Source: Notospermus geniculatus
Lineage: Eukaryota > Nemertea > Pilidiophora > Heteronemertea > Lineidae
NCBI GenBank assembly: GCA_002633025.1
Contig: NMRB01000068.1
Location: forward strand, 93,530 to 157,529
Direction: 5' to 3'
Length of the DNA stretch: 64,000 bases
Positions within the stretch are counted from its first letter, which is position 1; every line of letters begins with the position of its first letter. The notes beneath the pieces are model-generated. The model made no database searches, was not told the origin of the DNA, and was given only the letters and a program-made list of their open reading frames with translations. The position numbers and the translations under genes are program-made. Positions 1 to 12,800 of the stretch are shown piece by piece.

Positions 1-3000
1 ACATCCCTTTTACTGAGAAAGCGATGTAGCGGAATCGTTTCGTGTATTTTGAAAGAAAAAAACGCACAACAAAGTCTGGTATCAGAGTGTTTCAATGCTA
101 CTTATTTTGTTGTGACAGGCCAGGTATTCAGGCTTTCTATATGTCTTGAATACGATACGTCATAAGCCAATGATTTATGATCAGTCCGATCGTTCTTATT
201 TGCTTCATTTTCGAAAGTCTAAATTTCAAGACTACTGTCAATTCTACTTCAAATGCATGGTATAATTTCGATGTGGATTTTTAAAAACCACTGACATGTC
301 GAAACTCACTTAGACGTGTTTTGTGAGACAACGACATGTTACTCTGTCGATGTATCATGCAGAACCCTTCCTGTGATCTTTCGAAATGATTTGGGGAATC
401 TCTCCATTCCGGGCTTCAGTCTGTCACGCCAGCAGATAGTGCTGCCACAGAGAGACTCGACTGGGTGTCTTTGGTTACCGTTACCGTTCAGTATCAGTCA
501 AGAACGGTGTATTGTAAGTGTACTGTAACCTGTATTATGCCTAGCAACGCTGAATAAAAACACTTCACGATGCAGTGTGTCAAATGTGGGAGATCAGGAA
601 GAACAGCTTTTCACCTATAACTTCATAAAAAACTCCGCTCGTTACGATTCGTCGGCCGTGTCTCATTCAACATATCAATTCAAAATCCAAGCCTTACACC
701 AGCGCTCCTTCTACGAACAGGACGGAGTTTACCTTTCGGTCATGCGATACGCTCATCGGCGGAGAAGGGCAAATGAGGGGCAGGTTCATTTTGACTGATG
801 GATGCTTGGCGCAGACAGGAGTCCGACCGACCGCGGCGTCACGCGAAGACGAGCCTGTCGTGGCGATTCATCATGATCCTCCTGAGAGAACAGGTGTATT
901 CATCGTTTTATTATGACGCTGACAATTTATGACTTGTTTAATTCATATCTGACTCGAATTGCTAGGTTTCTCTCTCGGCCCAAGATCCCAACTGAACGCT
1001 CAGAAACTAATTTTGATTACAGCAACTTTAACAGTTTTAAATGATACTCGTTTTTCCATGGTCGTCCAAATGTTCCTTGTCTCGGAATTGTTTTGTTGTG
1101 TCCACTGGTGATGATATTGTGAGATTTTGTAGGTATATCCTCCTACAATACGCCGCAGGGTGCCACATAGTCGGCAAAGGATGTCACACCTGTTTGTTCG
1201 GCGTTGAAGTCAACGACGACCGGAGACCTTCAAGTTGTCGTCATGATTGAGCTGATCACACATTACGATGTGTCTGCTGATCTAATGCAGGTCATCGATG
1301 ATGGCGCAGTCAGGGCCATGTTTCTGATAGGGGCACGATTCTTGCTTACAACATAGAAGCGAGGAACATGACTTTTTTGACATCCCGCGAAAAAGAGCGT
1401 TTGCTATCGGAAGAGTAAGCATAAGAACTTCGGTCCCTCTTCTCAGCGACTCCGATGTTCCACTCTGGTTATTGCGAGGTTCAGCCTGATTCGCGTGACC
1501 ATGAATGTATTTACATCTAGGCTACATCAGGCCGACATACCTGATCCATGCCACTTGTCTTCGTCCAATGCATGGTTTAACTCCAACAGGTTGGGTACAC
1601 CACAGATGTTTCACCATCCTTCATGCTAACCAAATCAAAATCTGTCATCGTTCATAACAAATGACCAAAATCAGACAGTCAAATTAGCCATCACGTCATT
1701 CTCCAGATTTCTACTGTTGACTATTCTCACTCATGTATATTCATACGTCTTTATCACAAAGGTAGTTAGAGAATAAACGTTTGCTGGCACAGAAGTTCGT
1801 TGCGGGAGAATGCACAATGCAATTGTTGACAATGACTAAGTCGCAATTTTGTGGAGATGCTCAATGCACCTGGCACAGTAACTGGCGATTCCCTGGGTCA
1901 TGCGGTGTCCTACCGTGACGATGTGGTGGAAGAAATGAGAAAGGGAAACAATGGCTGACGGTCTCTTCCCATTTCGTTCTTTTCCAATACGCCCTCCAGT
2001 GGTTACTATACTGTATGTCTAGGGTTCGGCTTCGGATTCTGTATACTAGGTTTTGTATGGGGTGAATTGGAAAAGGGTGAAACGGGAATAGAGTCTGGGT
2101 CGTAACCTCGCAATTCTTTTAAACAATGAGGGGTGTATCTTGAAGACAGCTGGTGGTACGAAATCAGGTATAGTGATGTCATTGCTCAGAGAAACGGTTT
2201 TGTAGATTTCAGTACGTGAACCAATAGAAATCAAACAAGGTCCCAAATATCGGCAGTTATGTACAGAAGTTTATTTCAATTGCACTCATGCAATGGAAAC
2301 GATATCACAGATAATAGATTATCAAGCGACTATAATACAATGATAAAAGGACGGAATTGAAATGGATAAGATGTGAAGTGCAACATTATCAAAAAACAAA
2401 CATCCCACAGTTCGAAGGGAGCATCCATACCAAGTCTCACTTACAACGAAATCCGTGTATTGGAATGAACCATTCTCTTTTGTTTCAAGGTTGTTGTATC
2501 ATTTATATATCAACATTTGGGGTGTACATGTACGAAAGACAGTGGTATGATTTTCCACCATTACCTACAGGTGTAACGTCGATCAGTGTTCCCCGTATTT
2601 CTGTGTTTTTCTTATTGTTACCCTCCTGACGGATTAAGCGGCAACTAACCCAACAATAACCATTCTAGGCCGCGTGTATTTTTAGGGAACACTGAGCTAC
2701 AGAAACACTCACCCACGTTACTGCCATCGAACCTCCTTCACTCAGAAGGAGCAATACATCCATCACACTGTGGCCCGCGATGCCGTGTTTCTTATGTCGC
2801 CATCTATACACAAAGCTTCGAAATGCCTCGTCTCTTTCACAGCATTGATGTCATTGAGATGGGAAAACTGGCTCAGAAGAAATTTCCCGTGATATCGACT
2901 CTTGTAAGTTGTCTCAAAAGCCATGTTTCGCTACTCGACACCGAGCACTATCAAGGGACACTGTTAAGCCTGGGTCACAAATGCCACCGGGCGCCGTACG

Positions 3001-3771
3001 ATTTTCCCCACCCAGCGGCTTGCTGTGGATTTTTGAGACTGAAACTCAGATCGAAGCTGTATTATGCCGAAATCGCCTCAATGGATAAGCGGAAATTAAA
3101 CTAGATCAAACTGGGCACCGTAGAAATTGGCTAAAATGTCTGTTTTTACTCGCCGTACGGGCCCCGGAGTGGATATGTGACCTAGGCTTTACCACGGGAA
3201 ATCTTCTCTCACGCTACAGTTTTCCCATAAGTCTTAATCTTGAAAGTAGCGGCCACACGAAAATTTATCGTAGCTCGGGTGCCGATTTGGTGGGTCATGA
3301 TAGGCGTGATACGAAAAGATGCTAGTTACTCTACACTATTGATAAAACGAAGAAGGTATTCTTGGTAAGTGGTCCTAGTGGAATCGGTGTCCGTTCAGTT
3401 GCCTTTGCTTCTTGAAGTGAGAATTCTCCGACACCCAGTCGGGAAAGATGATGTAGTGACTACGGAATGGCCTCTGGGTATCCTGTCAAAATAAGACAAA
3501 AACGAAGCTCAAAAACTAGTCAAATATGAAAATGCTAAAGCGGGTTCGAATCCGATGTCGTAGAAGCTAATGCTCCCAATACAGGATCCCACATCCCTTC
3601 TTTAACGGCACCCTTCATTGGACTCCAGAGAGACCAAGACCCTTTCCCATGAGAAACACCGAAGGGGTGCCTGATTCTATCACACTAGGGTTGCGTTGTT
3701 GCAAGGGTGAGCCGTGGCTTTACAACCAGTGACTTTTTCTTTTTGGATTGATAAAATTAAAAACCGCATAC
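1..3771. other. Stretch without a confident gene
   Basis: Apart from the candidate terminal exon at 339-470, both strands show only short frames without convincing splice sites. No tandem array or long inverted repeat was seen. A B-box-like GGGTTCGAATCC at 3542-3553 has no matching tRNA stem and is probably a SINE remnant. Confidence 0.4.
339..470 (-). other. Open frame that may hold the last exon of the Pro/Ser-rich protein gene
   Basis: On the minus strand a frame reads CWRDRLKPGMERFPKSFRK and on to LHDTSTE and TAA (341-339). Composition resembles the gene upstream. The best acceptor nearby (TCTCTCTGTGGCAG) is not in the phase left by exon 8, where it would give a stop after five residues. 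It is listed only as a candidate. Confidence 0.2.
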
Positions 3772-3895
3772 CTGGAAATGGGAGTTTTCGTGATGGTAAT
3801 CCCTATGCATGGGTATTCTTGTTTGGTGTTTGGCTACCGGTCTGTACTCCACATTCCTATAGTACGTTGGAGCTGCAAACGGCTTGGCCTCTTCC
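3772..3895 (-). CDS. Exon 8 of the Pro/Ser-rich protein gene
   Basis: The acceptor is CATTTTCTTCGTTTAG and the donor TTCCAG|GTATGC. It reads EEAKPFAAPTYYRNVEYRPV and on to MHRDYHHENSHFQ. CG from exon 7 plus its first G makes Arg, so the phase fits. It ends in phase 0 and still lacks a stop, so at least one more exon must lie toward the window start. Confidence 0.6.
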
Positions 3896-6800
3896 CTAAA
3901 CGAAGAAAATGGGGTGTACACACAAAACAGGGGAATAGACGACACGATTACGTGTCTCTTTCCTGGTCAACCCAACCATATCTTACCAACTGAATGTATT
4001 CCTTGAGAAGTTGAAGTCCTTGTAGTCGTGTGTGTTAGCAGCATTGTAATACCGGCTGTAGCCTATTCCGTAGAATTCGGGGGCGCTGGGCAAAGACAAA
4101 ATGGCTGGACGGTAAGCAACAGAAAAATGTTGAGGAAAAGTATGAAAGGAAGTCTGAACAGAGAAATACGAAGAATGTATTGGGTTCTATTTCAACACTT
4201 GCCAAGATCCAGCCATTTTGTTTTCGCCGAGCTAACACCGACTCGCTACCAAGAGAAATGGGCTATGAATGTTTACACGCCGTGTCGTCTGAATATTCGC
4301 CTGTTTGCTTTTCCTTCACAGCTCGGAGGCAACCCTCGCCTAGTCCTGCACAACGATCGCGTGAAATACACAGCCGAAAAACTTATTCAAATATGTATTT
4401 GAACAATGAGAAGGTGCGAGACACCATGAATCCGGACTGGAACCTATTCCACACTGGCCGAGATCGATATTCGTTGCTTAGTTGGCATGTTTTGGTTTAT
4501 GAAATTCATATGTTTTATTCATGCTTGTAACAAATTCCACCACAAATTACCACCCGGTCGCCCAGTATAGGTGGGCTGCGGCATTATCCCGGTAATAGTT
4601 TCAAGAGTTTGTTACACCATTAACTTCGGGAAAGTTTTTTTCCTGCACATGTAGGACTACAGTGAATGTGTTTCGATCGATTACGCAAATCCCGGGCTCG
4701 ACAAGAACTCCTACATGTATTTAGCGTATAAGCTGAAAAATTGATTTGCGGAAGTGGCGCCTCAGGTCTCAAGTCAGAATGAATGAATGAATGAATGAAT
4801 GAATGATTTATTCAGACCACCAAAGTGGTACATGAATGTGAAAGTATTTGATACTAACATAGTGAACATGGTGAACACAACAACGTGCTAAACAGGAACT
4901 CGTCAGATTCAGACAGGTATCGTACCGGGTATCATACACATGATACAGAGAAAGTGGACTCTCAACAATACATGAAGATCTTTGAAGTCAGCCATTACTA
5001 AGACGGTGCTGCCATCTAAACGCCGTGTTTCACACTAAACAAGTTCTTCCCCTGCCGTGTCCAACGCTGAAGGCTTGTCGCGACGTTCATTCATGGAGAC
5101 ATACAATGGGAAGGGCAGAAAAAGGGAACTCCTTTAAAGGAATTCGAATGCATGTGAATGCATCAGACAGGGGTACATCTTGAGTCCTGATTTATGCAAC
5201 ATCTTTATCTCACTGATGGAATATTTTTTCAACGGCGTTGCTAATCGAGAGATCCCCTGAAAGCCTGCAGACTTACCGTCCGACCTGATTGGCCCAGGTC
5301 TTTATAAGATAATCTTCACAGCTATTACAGGGATGTAGATGTTGTCCTTCGGGCAGCTGGTACATTTCGGTTGGCCTGACTGCAGGCATGGATGTCCTGA
5401 TTCCATACGTGGATGGCTGTCTAGTCCGCCTGTCCGCCTCGGTGTAGGACACGTATCGCGTGTGGGGTGCACTGTTTACCTGTTGGGCTTTTAATGATTT
5501 CATCATCTTGTAGACAACGTCCTTTTCTGCAAAGATATTAGGGAGTTTTCGCAAAGCCCCTGAGACGCCAGCGCGAACCCCACACCCATTGTTCGATGCC
5601 ACGAAGAGAGCACCGAACAAAAGTATAGACGTTCCCGTTGGGGTTTCGGGGGCTTTGCGAAAACATTGATGATCGTGACCATGGTGGCGATGACAGTGGT
5701 GCTGCTGCTGATGATGACAACATAACAATAATAATATGTGACGCTTTAGCGCTTCCCACTAATAAAGTCGATGAAGTGCGTCACGTTACCCCAGTCTCCC
5801 CAGAAACTTTTCTGAGGAACTCAAGAAGCAGCTCATTCAGCGCACCACTTGATCTTTTCTGACCAGTTGAGAATGTAACGTGCCGACTCAGCTGGGAATC
5901 GAACCTGTGACCTCTCGGCCTCGAGCCCGACCTCATACCACTTTCCAAGGATGTCGTTACGTTTAATATGATCACAAGTGTACAGTATAATGCAATCTCG
6001 TAAAAATCTTATGCCCTCTGCTCCACAAATAATTGATGCAGAAATCAATACAGATGCCATTCAATCAAAACCGTCGATGTCATCACGGTATCTTTGATTC
6101 CCTTGGCGTGGCATACATCAAAAGTGATATTTAACTATTTATACGTCCGAATCATTTACCAGTTGGCCAACCTTAACAAAGCCCAAGTCAGATTGTTCGT
6201 CTAGCATCTCCATTCTGGAGGAGGCGTACAGTGCTTTGCATTGAAATTCTTAAGTGGAGGAAACATCAACTAAAAATTCTCACTAAATTTTTTATTACTT
6301 TCGCCAAAGCATCACAGAAAATTGGTGATTATTGGATAATTTTGTAAGGATTAGTGCCACGTATAAAGGTAAGCTTTAACCCTAGTTAATTTGATGAAAT
6401 GTGGGACTTAGCGCATATTTACTGATCAAAGTGTCAAAGGTGCTCCACATTATTACCCCGCCTCTCCAGAAACCTTGTGAACTCAAGGCCAAACTCATTC
6501 ACCACTTCAGACCAGTAGAGAGAACAACGTGGCGACTCGACTGGGTATCTAACCCGCGGCCTATCGGTCACGAGTCCAACCGCGCTCCGCATGCCTCGTG
6601 AGACGGGTTGATGGCTTGTCGTCAGAACTAACGGGTCGCTACTGAAAAACTTGCCTTCGTTCGAAGCAGATTTCATCCAAGATTGAAAAGCAGGCACATA
6701 TGGGACTGATCTCCCGTATTCCCTGGGCTGTAAAAGGAGAAAATCAGCAGTGAAAGCAGGCCCATATCCTTCCACGCTCAAGGAATGGAATGAGTAAGCT

Positions 6801-9800
6801 TACATGTAGCAGATACTTTTATAAGGATAAACATACGGAGAAACAGTCTCGGTCTAGTGGCAATCTTCGGAAGGCATCGTTCCGGAAACGGTGCCAACGG
6901 ACTGTCAATGAACGCTTTGAGTCAAAAAGAATTCACCTCATGCTGCGAGTCATAATCATATATACCTCTCCTGGCACAAAGTTTAGCGTTGGCTGTTCAC
7001 CAGAAGGCGGCCTTGGCTCCAACTCCACGAACTCATTTGGAACAGGTGTAAAGACGGGGCGATCAAATGAGGTCTTTGACCGTCGGAGTTTGGTTGGATT
7101 CTTCGGCCTGCCGAAAACACTACCAGGGGTCTTTGAGCGTTCGCTCTGTGGGCCTGGCGTCCGCGGCCACGTCAGCCAGTGGCGGTCAAACTTCTCGTCC
7201 GGCCTCCTGATATCTGAAAGACAATAAGATCCATCGTTATCCTTGCATTCTCATGTTTGGCTGAGAAATTGTTGCGAAGGGTGTGAAATCATCTCGACGC
7301 TAGCTGGTTATCGATACTGCTTATAGCATTCTCTGAAAAGGTAAAAAGTGAATTCTTTCTGGGCCGCCCGAATCTTTGTACCTGAAAAAGCAACAACACG
7401 GTAAATTGGTTGTTTAATTTTGAAAAAAAGTGTCGTTGAGGTATCTTCCTTTCAAAAAATTGATGTTGATTTTCAAAAAATTTATGCGTCAATGAAATCT
7501 CTTAGCATGCACTAAAAGTTTCACCTTGCAGAGCTAGGCCTTTTCCGGCTGAAGTCACGACAGTTCTATTTAGTATGAATATCACGTATTCACTTTTATG
7601 CAAATAAAGGTAAATAAAATATATTGAGTCGGATACGAACCGTGATTGGTATCAAATTCCTACATGTAAAACTGTGCACTTTTAGGTTTCACCTGACGTC
7701 GATGAAGAGGGCACAGACAACTCTCCGGTTGTCCGCTGTCACATCGGTCTTGGAGACACTACCTGAGTGTTTTTTCATTGCATGTAATTGTACACAAGTA
7801 GCCTCAAGTATTTTTGATTTGGTTAAGATTTAAAAGATTAAAGAAAAGGCCTGCTGGACATTTTGATCAGGTTTTACGAACAAAAGCATTTGAGTTATTT
7901 GTAAGATGTCGTAATAGAGATGTATGCTGTGACTAAGTTGAGAAAACGTTTGGTAAAGCAACATAAGCTGACCATAATCTAAAAATACGAGGGTGATTTA
8001 GCTGGGATTTTATAAGAATCGTGATACTCAGCAATACCTGTTTCAAACACTGGTGATTCACACAGCCACAAGCAAATGGAATACACCATGAAGTGCTGTC
8101 TTGTAAAAAAAATGATGGAAATCGACCCAAATGATCATTTCACCAATTCTATAGAGCCAAAATATAATCCCTATATCACCGCGAAATAGGTACTCACAGT
8201 TAATGGATCTGAACATCTTATCCGTGTCTATATCCAGAGATTTGAGACTAGGATATGTCGAGACACCTCCCTCCACGGAGCTTTCACAGTACTATCGACA
8301 CATCCATTCGTATCAATTATGAATATGATTGATAAAACTCTACTAGCAATATAAGAGTTCGTCTAAACCATTAACAAGATCTATTACTGATCCCCACAAC
8401 AACGTGCACGAGAATCCGCGATTTAGATGGATGCGCATGAAATGGTGCAAGAACTAAGTGTTCATTAATTGGATGTACATGTACATCCAACCAACTGCGA
8501 TGTATTTGGGATTTGACATAGAGTATTCTGGGTGGTACAGCCCCACAAAGTGTTCAGTGCATACATTTTGAAGACGTACACAAGAGGTTTCCAAAAGTAA
8601 CGTAGTCTATGGCGCTGCTCAAACTGAAAGTTTGCGAGTTGGCTCTCATTCCTTATATAAGTTATAGTACTAACGCTGAGATCATCCAAGATACAGAATA
8701 GCACAAAATTGACACACAAAATGATAATAAGCAAGAAGTCAATCTCCAGAATTCACGAATTTTCGACCCCAACCAGAACCTCTAGGGGTTCTTAAACAAC
8801 CCGAGGGTTCTTAAATCAGAGGGTTCTCCTGGTGTGGCACCAAAGAACCTTTTCGGCTAAGAGTGTAAGAATGTCAGAAACCTGGCCTAGTACAGTGTGG
8901 TCGGGCTAGCAGACTTTGGTGTTGGTGTAAACGCTTTCACTTACTGGGGAGGTCCTTCATGTCGTACGCCGACAACCGGATGATTCCTCTTACCATCTTG
9001 GCGTCGATCTAGTATTCGTATTATCCAGGAACAGGAACCGTTGACAAGTTAAACAACAATGGTAGGCCTACTGGTCGGGAATCGAAGATAAGTATTCCAA
9101 ATCACCAACGGCGAGAATTGCTAATGGACAGAACATTTAGGCCTATAACTCGACTCAGACCTTATTTGTTTTTTTTTCATCTCATACGTTAAACATCAAA
9201 AACAGTTTGGACGTCAATGGAAAAAGACTGAATTACTTGTTGAACTAAGTTTAAGTACAATTTAATAAACTACATGTACTCTCAGTATTAATCCACTGGT
9301 CAATATTTTGGGAAATATAGGGTTAATCTGTGGAGTGTTTTAAGGTTTCGGTTGTTGGTGTAGGGATTTATGACCATTCACAGAAAAAAAAATCAACTCG
9401 AGTGGAGATTCAAAGTCTCACTTTAGGGACAAAACGGTTCGAAATACTTTTTGACTCAAAATGAAACAGAAAATATTTCGGCCCGAGACAATGACACCTC
9501 GTTCCGAGAGAAAATATTTCGGGTTGAGATACTGACAGTCTCGATCTGAGAGAAAATATTTCAGGCCGAGATGACATTGTCTCGCGCCGAAATATTTTCT
9601 GTTTCATTTTGAGTCAAAAAGTGTTTCGAACCATTTTGTCCCTAAAGTGAGACTCTGAGTCTCCACTCGAGTTGATTTTTTTTTCTGTGTTTCATGACCA
9701 TCCACGGGATTAGACCGACAAAATATCGCTACTTAAAATGTGTGCTTTGCTTAAGTTTCACCAAAGGCGAGCTATGAACTACAGGACAGGGGACAGTATT

Positions 9801-12800
9801 TTAGAGCAGGCTGTTCTTTCAGCATAAGAGGGCACTTTTTCCTGAAGAACCTGTAGCGTATAAGTACGTTTCTGAAGGTCCTTCTGTACATAGTGCGATT
9901 ACGAACGAAACTGCGGGAAATGCTTCGTTCAGAGAAGCAGCGCGACGAAGAAAACAGAACCTTTTTGCCGTAGTCGCGTTCGTAGGGCCTTTAGACGGGA
10001 ATTAAAATGTAGAGGCATATGAAAATGTACGTTTACAGAATGATTCGAATGAAACATAAAATACCTCCACATTCTCCTAGATAGTCCAGATAGTCATTCT
10101 GGTAAGTTGACCGCTGTATTAAAGGCCGTTGTATCGGCCTGTTCCGTATGAACAAACGTTTCCACGAGGCGTCGGTACCCATCCGAAGATCGTACAGCAG
10201 ACAGGCTAGATCTAAACCTCTTTATGCCCGCAAATCTGTCTAATCCACGCTTAATATTCCTTGACAAACGTTGGTCGAGCAAGGAATATTTGGGTGACGA
10301 TGGAATACGAGGCACCTTCGAGTAAAATGACGAGGAAATCGGAGTAATCCGACAGGAACTCTGGAATTTTCCGTCTCTCCAGTTCGGTGGAATTTGCAAG
10401 AGACAACTTTGTTAGTTGTTGAAAATCAGCGTCGAAAGTTCTGATTGAAGATGTGGAGAGACGTTCCTCACTTCCTTAGGGCAGAAAATAATCCGCAATA
10501 TTGAATTTACTCAAATTATTTTCAAGCAACAAATGGAAAAATGAAGGAAAATATTAGAGTGTATGTGTGCTACGGCTAATCTTAAAACACAACAGGCCTC
10601 CTCGAATTATTTTTGCTATAAACCACTCAATGTTGTACTGAATGGTCCAGCTTATGGTGTGTCAATAAAGTAAGACTAAGAATGCACTTTTTTCATCAGT
10701 CCTGCTCAAACGATGCAGGTGTACTGCTTACAAAATGGTCATTAGTTTGGCAAACCAACGTACAAATTAAAATTTGCGATTTGATCCATCGGTAATTGGT
10801 AGTGCTCCAACTTGGTAAGCCATTAATCGATTTGGACTCTGTTCCAAAATGGCGATCGGTTGTCATGGGGACAGCAATGCTATATTGTAATTCGATTGTG
10901 GTGGGTGTGAACGGAATGGTTGTCCTCAGAATAAATGTCTTCAATTCATTTCTAGTCATACGAGTATACTGGTCAAACTTGTGACAGCAACCGCGATAAG
11001 CTTAATTTTGTCTTGACTTTTTCAGCGAGAGACAGATCGGTAGGACATGACGTCATATGGGATCTCAGCTTTGCCCCGTCGGAAATGGAAACCTAGGTTT
11101 ATGGGGCCTAGGGAACCGAGTTTGAGGGTAGGTGTTTTTGGTATTCTCGCACGACAACGGTTATACCATCACAAGCCTTACGTGGGGTTCTCCCCGGCAA
11201 ATCTACCTTCAGCTCGACATCAGAAGTGTTCCGGTAAATGAGTTTCTTGGTAAAATGTATGTATGCGGAAGAAGGTGCTAACATTTGTGGCCACAGTGTG
11301 GAGTACATGTACCATCACAAATGACGGATTAACTATTGGCAGAGTGCAATAGATGTCAAAATCTCGGAGAGTGAAATCATGTTTCGACTGAGTTTGACAA
11401 CCACTTCGTCTGTAAAGAGGGTCCAAATCCTGGACCCTGTCACTGAGGTCAGCACCGCCATTCGGAGAATCGTTAAACCAAAGTTGTAGGAAATTTCTTT
11501 CGTACATCGTTGGTGCTGAGTGAATGTGGAAAAAATCACACAGGCGTCGTGTGTAACCTATGTTTTTGGATCGAACTTCTCAGTCCTGAATTACTTACCT
11601 CCGGCTTGTTTTACTGTCAGGTTTTCCTTCGCAGCCGCGGTATCTTCCTCAATGTCCTTTACTTCGTCCCTTCCCTTCGCTGATGATGCCGGTCGGGCTG
11701 TGGCCGGTCTCACAGATCGAACTGGGGAGGGTGGACGCGGCATAACCGGCGCGGTTTCGACGTTCTCTTCGACAGGGGCTACGGGAATCGTAATTGGCTC
11801 TGGTTCTGGTTCTCTGGTACACTTTACCGGAGCTGCCGCTCTAACGACTGATTTGGCTGGGGACGGTGGGCGGACCAATTGGGGTGGTGTTGGTTGAGGC
11901 GCTGCTTGAGTCGGAAGTGGTTCTGGTTCCAGTTCTTTGGAGATCTTCACTGCAGAGACTGGTCTAACCGGGGTTGCTGCTCTGATGAACGATTTCGCGG
12001 GGGACGCTGGCCGTAACGACTGAGCTGGTGTCGGTGGACGCGTTGGTGGTCGAGGCATTTCCTGCTCTAGTAGCTCCAAACCGGCTGAGACAAAGGTTTC
12101 GAGTGGGTGGTTTGGAGCAACCACTGGAACTGGAAGAGAGAAAGGAGCAATTGGCAACAGTTTGACAAGACCGAACAGAACAAAACTGAGACAAAAGGTA
12201 CTTTCCTTCACGTGAGTTTCAACGCGCGAGTTGGCTCCCTATGGGCACAGGCAGTCAGATCGGTCTCTGCGTAAGCTGCCAATTTCACGTGGAACAGCGC
12301 CTTAGTAGGCCTATGTTCCTAGTATGGTGGATACAGAGTTAGACCTACCCCCGAATTCTCCCCGCCGTTGCTCTCGCATCCAGCAGCCTGCCATTTCCGC
12401 CATTTAATATTGAATCAACAACACCCTGACAGCGTATGGTCGTTGTTTTTGCTAAACTGCATAACAACCAGTTGCTATCATTTGTGTCGTATGCATGGTT
12501 ACCGAAGCGTTGAGGACCAATCGGCAGATAATTCGAACTGCTGAACAGTGTAATCGAGCTGTGGCAATTTATATTCCACATCTTTGTCAATTTGGAGCTG
12601 TGCATTGAATGAATTGTTGCCATGGTTTTCAAAAACGGCCCTTGAAATACCTGTACGTTTACCAATTCCTTCTGGATGTTCTATGCTGGATTACCTTGTA
12701 CTTGGTTCTCGTGCGCGATGGCTCCCAAGGGCCCATTCATTGTTGGTTTCTTTACGACTTACGTTGAGACCAGACGACACAAACGACTGCCCGCAGTTTT

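Noticed and set aside
3535-3560. Possible tRNA 3' end with GGGTTCGAATCC
   Set aside because: The T stem does not pair and no other tRNA arms are found upstream.
5273-5728. Full 151-codon minus frame as a gene with a His-rich start
   Set aside because: Only the part after the TTTGCAG acceptor (5526) belongs to an exon; the His-rich part is intron containing a GCTGCTGCTGATGATG run.
6790-7227. Plus-strand frame of 145 codons
   Set aside because: Overlaps exon 5 of the minus-strand gene; that strand has matching acceptor, donor and phase.
10094-10399. 101-codon minus frame beginning QIPPNWRDG
   Set aside because: It ends at a stop before the exon donor; a different frame over the same bases joins neighbouring exons in phase.
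11520-11897. Plus-strand frame of 125 codons rich in Gly, Ser and Thr
   Set aside because: It is the reverse of the Pro/Ala-rich exon 3 of the minus-strand gene, whose splice sites and phases fit.
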